A stretch of DNA of 64,000 nucleotides from Acetobacteraceae bacterium. GTDB taxonomy: Bacteria > Pseudomonadota > Alphaproteobacteria > Acetobacterales > Acetobacteraceae. The stretch lies in NCBI GenBank assembly GCA_003506895.1, contig DNXO01000020.1, positions 139,649-203,648 on the forward strand, written 5' to 3'. The position numbers were made by a program, and so were the translations under genes. Each line of letters begins with the position of its first letter. Positions within the stretch are counted from its first letter, which is position 1. The notes beneath the pieces are model-generated. The model did no database searches. It saw only the letters and a list, made by a program, of their open reading frames with translations, and had not been told where the DNA came from. Positions 60,233 to 64,000 of this stretch are shown piece after piece.

Positions 60233-61228
60233 TTAGGCTTGTATCGCTGGCGTGGTGGTCGAGCTTGCCTCCGGTTGCGGCAAGGGCTGCTTCCGTCGGG
60301 ATTTCCATATGTTGGCGAATGGCGTCAGGTAAAGTTGCCAGACCGATTGGAAGTCCCGCCCTTCATTTCCTGGTAGTCCAAGCTGGTAACTGCCAGGCGG
60401 CTCGGAATACAGCAGTGTGCCGAACATGCGGTCCCATACCGACAGGAAAAGCCCAAAGTTCTTGTCCCAGTGACGGTCTTCCCGGCTGTGATGAAGTTGG
60501 TGCTGCGCTGGGCTGAGCAGCCATTTTTCCAGCCATCCGTAGGACATCGGAATATGGGAGTGACGAAGGTGGTAAAAACTAAGGGCATTGACAAGGAAAT
60601 AAGCATCGATCCCGATGATGGTGTTGTCGTAGATCGGCATCGAGAAGGCATAGGCGCAAGCACCTAGCGCCACGCCCGTGGTCAGGGCCACGCCGGCATT
60701 GTCGAAGAGCTGTTGCACCGGATGGAACCGCTTGTTGGTGATTGGGATCAGGAAGTCAGCGGCATGGTGGACTTTGTGGAACTCCCACATCACGGCGATC
60801 TTATGGTCCAGATAGTGCGTGTAGAACGTGGCGAAATCGGCGGCGATCGTCGCGATAACCGCCACACAGCTCCATACCAGCCATGATTCTGGATTTTGGG
60901 CGTGCGGGCCGAACAGGGCCGAAAGCTGGCGATACGTGAGCGCCGAACAGAACGCGCTGCCGAGAAGTAACGGCGTTATAATCAGCGGTGTGGTTATGCG
61001 GTTGACGACCCAGAAAAATCCGTCGATCCGGCAAGATTTCCGCATGATAATCTCAGGCGGGAAAAAGAATCTTAAAAAGCCATGAAAATTTCTTGGAAAA
61101 CCGTGATCAGAGCGTACCAGGAACGTGATCACCGCGCCGGCGACGAGCGATATCCATGTTGCGATAGTAACTACAAATGCAAAGCTCACGAAATGTGAGA
61201 GGACTTGCGTCATAAGAGGCCAAATCAT
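60233..61228 (-). CDS. Sterol desaturase/fatty acid hydroxylase superfamily protein
   Basis: A 331-residue membrane di-iron enzyme with about five helices. The histidine boxes are present in order: HYLDHK, then EFHKVHHAADFL, and LLSPAQHQLHHSREDRHWDKNFG. This superfamily hydroxylates or desaturates sterols, fatty acids, carotenoids or hopanoid-like lipids. Given three hopanoid loci in the window, a lipid-modifying role is reasonable but not shown. ATG 61228 follows CAGGGG; ATG 61213 is an alternative. The 253 bases to the next gene (61229-61481) hold no other gene that I can support. Confidence 0.85.
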   Translation of the reverse strand: MIWPLMTQVLSHFVSFAFVVTIATWISLVAGAVITFLVRSDHGFPRNFHGFLRFFFPPEIIMRKSCRIDGFFWVVNRITTPLIITPLLLGSAFCSALTYRQLSALFGPHAQNPESWLVWSCVAVIATIAADFATFYTHYLDHKIAVMWEFHKVHHAADFLIPITNKRFHPVQQLFDNAGVALTTGVALGACAYAFSMPIYDNTIIGIDAYFLVNALSFYHLRHSHIPMSYGWLEKWLLSPAQHQLHHSREDRHWDKNFGLFLSVWDRMFGTLLYSEPPGSYQLGLPGNEGRDFQSVWQLYLTPFANIWKSRRKQPLPQPEASSTTTPAIQA

Positions 61229-61481
61229 AAGAACCCCTGGGGTACAAGATATTTTGACGCCACTTCCGGGACGGCGAACCGCAACTTGCGGAGCCGGTCG
61301 AAATCCTTAGGCAATCGGCGTTGTTGTTACGCATGTTAAATCCTTCGCTTATCGGATCGCCAGTCGATTGTTTTCATTTGTGCGTGACAGAGACCCGCTT
61401 CGGGAGCCGCCCGCACGGCCTTGCCCGTCTCGTTCGGTCGGCCTAGGTTCCGCGCCAGCGTATCAAACAGGAGAACAAATC

Positions 61482-61895
61482 ATGGTCGACGTCCCCAACC
61501 GTCCTGAATATCAGAGCGAACTGTTCAAGAAAGGCCTGAAGGTCCGCCGGGAGGTCCTCGGGGCAGACTACGTCGATGGCTCCCTGGCCCGCGCCGACGA
61601 TTTCAACGCTGTGTTCCAGCAGATGACGACCGAGATGGCCTGGGGCATGTGCTGGACCCGCCCAGGTCTGGACCGCAAGACCCGCAGCATCATCAACCTG
61701 GGCATGTTGTCCGCACTGAACCGTGGCGCGGAGCTGCGCCTTCACCTGCGCGCGGCGCTGACCAACGGCGTTTCGCGGGATGAGATCAAGGAAGTCCTGA
61801 TCCAGGTCGGCGGCTATTGCGGCATCCCTGCCGCGCTGGAGGCTTTCAAGATCGCCACCGAGGTGTTCAAGGAAGTTGATTCGGCGAAAGGATAA
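61482..61895 (+). CDS. Carboxymuconolactone decarboxylase family protein
   Basis: A 137-residue all-helical protein. WGMCWTRPGLDRKTRSIINLGMLSALNR and HLRAALTNGVSRDEIKEVLIQVGGYCGIPAALEAF match the CMD domain in gamma-carboxymuconolactone decarboxylases. CAGGAGAAC lies before ATG 61482. It is coupled by a 6-base gap to the hydroxyisobutyrate-dehydrogenase-like gene, consistent with a small catabolic operon. Family members are either decarboxylases or AhpD-like peroxidases; the single mid-chain Cys pattern does not settle it. Confidence 0.9.
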   Translation: MVDVPNRPEYQSELFKKGLKVRREVLGADYVDGSLARADDFNAVFQQMTTEMAWGMCWTRPGLDRKTRSIINLGMLSALNRGAELRLHLRAALTNGVSRDEIKEVLIQVGGYCGIPAALEAFKIATEVFKEVDSAKG

Positions 61896-61901
61896 CCGCA
61901 C

Positions 61902-62804
61902 ATGACCAAGACAGTCGGCTTCGTCGGCGTCGGCAATATGGGGTGGCCAATGGCCGCCTGCCTGGTGAAAGCCGGCTTCACCGTCAACGTGAATGACTCG
62001 CGCCGCGAGACGGCGAACAACTTCGTCCAGCAGGTCGGCGGGTTCGCCCCCGATACGCTGCGCCAGCTCGCCGAGACCTCGGACGTGATCGTCACGATGC
62101 TGCCCACCAGCGTCATCGTTGAGCGTGTGTTGTCCGGTGGCGACGACAATCTGTTCGCCGGTATGAAACCCGGCACGATCATCATCGAAATGAGCTCCGG
62201 CGTCCCCTCGGTGACCCAGCGCCTCGCCGAACAGGTTGCTGCCCTTGGCGGCACGCTGATCGACGGGCCGGTTTCCGGCGGTGTGCCGCGGGCGAAGACC
62301 GGGCAGCTCGCGATCATGGTTGGCGGTGACACCGCCGCCATCGACAAGGTCATGCCCGTGCTGTCCGCGATGGGTGCCTCGGTGCTCAAGACCGGCGGCG
62401 TCGGCTCCGGCCAGGCGATGAAGGCGCTGAACAACATGGTCAGCACCGGCGGGTTCCTGATCGGGATCGAGGCGCTGCTGATCGGGCAACGCTTCGGGCT
62501 GGATCCCGCTGTCATGACGGACGTATTGAACGCCGCGACCGGGATGAACAACTCGACGCAGAAGAAGTTCAAGCAGTTCGTGCTGTCACGGAAGTTCGAT
62601 GCGGGGTTCGCCATGGGGCTGCTGGCGAAGGACCTGTCAATCGCCATGCAGGTCGGGCGCGAGACGGGGACCTCCGTCCCGCTCTCGGCTTTGGTGAACG
62701 AGATGATTGTCTCGGCCCAGGCGAAGTTCGGTCCCGACGCCGACCACACCGAGATGGCGCGCCTGTGCGAACTGCTCGCCGGTTCGGAGCTGGAGGCGGG
62801 TTAA
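61902..62804 (+). CDS. 3-hydroxyisobutyrate dehydrogenase-family (beta-hydroxyacid) NAD(P) dehydrogenase
   Basis: A 300-residue beta-hydroxyacid dehydrogenase. NAD site GFVGVGNMGWPMA at the N-terminus, substrate motif DGPVSGGVPRAKTG, catalytic lysine in GSGQAMKALNN, and a C-terminal KDLSIAMQVG segment. It oxidises a 3-hydroxyacid to the semialdehyde. Located between the CMD-like gene and cdh, whose start overlaps its stop (TAATG). Confidence 0.93.
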   Translation: MTKTVGFVGVGNMGWPMAACLVKAGFTVNVNDSRRETANNFVQQVGGFAPDTLRQLAETSDVIVTMLPTSVIVERVLSGGDDNLFAGMKPGTIIIEMSSGVPSVTQRLAEQVAALGGTLIDGPVSGGVPRAKTGQLAIMVGGDTAAIDKVMPVLSAMGASVLKTGGVGSGQAMKALNNMVSTGGFLIGIEALLIGQRFGLDPAVMTDVLNAATGMNNSTQKKFKQFVLSRKFDAGFAMGLLAKDLSIAMQVGRETGTSVPLSALVNEMIVSAQAKFGPDADHTEMARLCELLAGSELEAG

Positions 62805-63550
62805 TGCGCGCCGCGTGGCTGCTGCTCGGGCTTTTCCTCGCTCCAGCCAGCAGCCATGCGGCGGACCCGTCGGCGCTGTGGAAAATCGTTAACGGCAAAT
62901 GCGTGCCGCATGAACAGGATGCGCGCGATCCGTCGCCATGCACCGTGGTCGATCTGGCAAACGGCGCGGGGAAAGGCTTCGCCGTCCTGAAGGACAGGAA
63001 TGGAATCGCTCAGTTCCTGCTGATCCCGACCGCAAGGATCAGCGGCATCGACGATCCGGCGATCCTCGCCCCTGACGCCCCGAATTTTTGGGATGACGCC
63101 TGGCAGGCGCGATATTTTGTCGAGGAGAGGTTGGAGACCGAACTGCCGCGCGATGCGCTGGCGCTGGCTATCAATTCCTCGGTCGGAAGGACCCAGGATC
63201 AGTTGCACATTCATATCGATTGCGTCAGGCCAGACGTCCGCGATACGCTGGCGGCGAACATGGACAAGGTTACCGAGGTCTGGACGCCATTTCCAGAACC
63301 TCTCGCGGGGCACCGCTACGAGGCCATTCGGATCCCACAAGAGACGCTGGAGGGGGCGAATCCATTCCGCATTCTGGCCGATGCCGGTGTTCGCGACATG
63401 GGTATGCACACCCTGGTTGTGGTCGGGACGACGTCACCGAACGGTGACCGCGGCTTCGTGCTGCTGGATGACCATGCGGACCTGCTGGCGGGGGATCGCG
63501 CATCGGGAGAACAGTTGCAGGACCACACCTGCTCGGTGGCGGGGAAGTAG
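62804..63550 (+). CDS. CDP-diacylglycerol pyrophosphatase (Cdh-like)
   Basis: A 248-residue exported HIT-like hydrolase of the Cdh family. Signal MRAAWLLLGLFLAPASSHA. Core motif QDQLHIHIDC near residue 140 is the HxHxx site, and GMHTLVVVG follows near 205. It cleaves CDP-diacylglycerol to CMP and phosphatidate at the periplasmic face. ATG 62804 overlaps the previous stop. Confidence 0.85.
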   Translation: MRAAWLLLGLFLAPASSHAADPSALWKIVNGKCVPHEQDARDPSPCTVVDLANGAGKGFAVLKDRNGIAQFLLIPTARISGIDDPAILAPDAPNFWDDAWQARYFVEERLETELPRDALALAINSSVGRTQDQLHIHIDCVRPDVRDTLAANMDKVTEVWTPFPEPLAGHRYEAIRIPQETLEGANPFRILADAGVRDMGMHTLVVVGTTSPNGDRGFVLLDDHADLLAGDRASGEQLQDHTCSVAGK

Positions 63551-63562
63551 CGCCGCTTTCGT

Positions 63563-64000
63563 TCAACTGCCAGCCACCCCCTTGCCAACCAGTGTTCCGG
63601 GATCGACCAGCCGGTCAAACTCCGCCTCGGTGACTGCCCCGGATCGCAGTGCGGCCTGTTTCAGGGTCAAATCGTGCTCCATCGCCGTATGCGCGATCTC
63701 CGACGCCTTGTCGTAGCCGATCACCGGCGATAGCGCGGTTACCAGCATCACCGATTCGTTGACGTATTGGTTGATCCGCTTCTCGTTCAGCCGTGTTCCC
63801 TCGACGGAGTGCAACCGGAACTTCTCCATCCCATCGGCCAGAATCCGGGCGCAGTGGAGGACATTGTTGATGATGATGGGACGCATGGTGTTGAGTTCGA
63901 AGTTGCCCTGACTGCCGGCGAAGGCAACGGCGGTGTCCTCGCCGATCACCTGGATGCAGATCATCACGATGGCCTCGCACTGGGTCGGATTGACCTTGCC
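63563..64000 (-). CDS. fumC: Class II fumarate hydratase, C-terminal end (partial)
   Basis: The last ~145 residues of a fumarase/aspartase superfamily enzyme, running off the window. GKVNPTQCEA (64000 side), GNFELNTMRPIIINN and the C-terminal LSPVIGYDKASEIAHTAMEHDLTLKQAA... match FumC rather than aspartase. It hydrates fumarate in the TCA cycle. It is convergent with cdh, 12 bases apart. The 5' part lies outside the window. Confidence 0.92.
   Translation of the reverse strand, partial: GKVNPTQCEAIVMICIQVIGEDTAVAFAGSQGNFELNTMRPIIINNVLHCARILADGMEKFRLHSVEGTRLNEKRINQYVNESVMLVTALSPVIGYDKASEIAHTAMEHDLTLKQAALRSGAVTEAEFDRLVDPGTLVGKGVAGS

Overview
The window reads as one contiguous piece of a high-GC alphaproteobacterial chromosome, most like Rhodospirillales/Acetobacteraceae. 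Pointers are the split hopanoid loci (hpnABCD, hpnL, hpnN), a TrcR/DUF1013 regulator, DUF1192 and YdcH-type small proteins, an IalB-like protein, a bifunctional IspDF, purEK and a ROSE-like leader before an hsp20 gene. Lineage is an inference from gene content; there is no rRNA. The only RNA gene seen is tRNA-Thr(GGU).

Layout. 1-5.3 kb: end of a branched-chain-type ABC importer (livM end, livG, livF), an alpha/beta hydrolase, a fused double class III CoA-transferase and a tiny basic-tailed protein. 5.3-11 kb: IalB-like protein, M19 dipeptidase, aldo/keto reductase, ferritin-like protein, ADP-forming acyl-CoA synthetase, lipoprotein. 11-17.2 kb: ispDF and hpnL on the minus strand facing away from the coupled hpnA-hpnB-hpnC-hpnD operon. 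17.6-23.9 kb: a five-gene minus-strand operon for a membrane complex related to group 4 [NiFe] hydrogenases whose metal ligands and several ion-path residues are gone. 24-31.9 kb: alcohol dehydrogenase, DUF6166, DsbA-like, gamma-glutamyltransferase-like lipoprotein, aminotransferase, class A beta-lactamase, suhB, efp.

31.9-37.6 kb is a defence-type island: a vapBC pair behind a strong promoter and a long C-rich leader, then a two-gene operon encoding a 1343-residue XRE-HTH/Mrr-like nuclease/STAND-type NTPase protein and a two-TM partner. A 19-bp imperfect palindrome sits directly on the start of that operon and is a good candidate autoregulatory operator. Next to it lies a broken ClC chloride channel gene.

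38.5-49.5 kb: a BaiN-type flavoprotein, an outer-membrane protein behind an AT-rich stretch, tRNA-Thr, lipoprotein, (Fe-S) CCG-domain protein, REP-like hairpins, the hopanoid RND transporter hpnN, rpmE, an HNH endonuclease, and hsp20 with a likely RNA thermometer and a clear terminator. 49.7-64 kb: trcR, two divergent YdcH-like genes, purEK, prpB-like lyase, CBS-BON protein, an EpmB/KamA-type radical SAM enzyme, an ABC substrate-binding protein, an acyl-CoA carboxylase beta subunit, a flippase, a sterol-desaturase-family hydroxylase, a carboxymuconolactone-decarboxylase-family protein, a hydroxyisobutyrate-dehydrogenase-like enzyme, CDP-diglyceride hydrolase, and the end of fumC.

Most junctions inside operons are 4-base ATGA or TGATG overlaps. 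Three overlaps use TTG or apparently CTG starts. The two most interesting loci are the XRE-nuclease-STAND operon with its palindrome (33.2-37.6 kb) and the 'hollowed-out' hydrogenase-like complex (17.6-23.9 kb).
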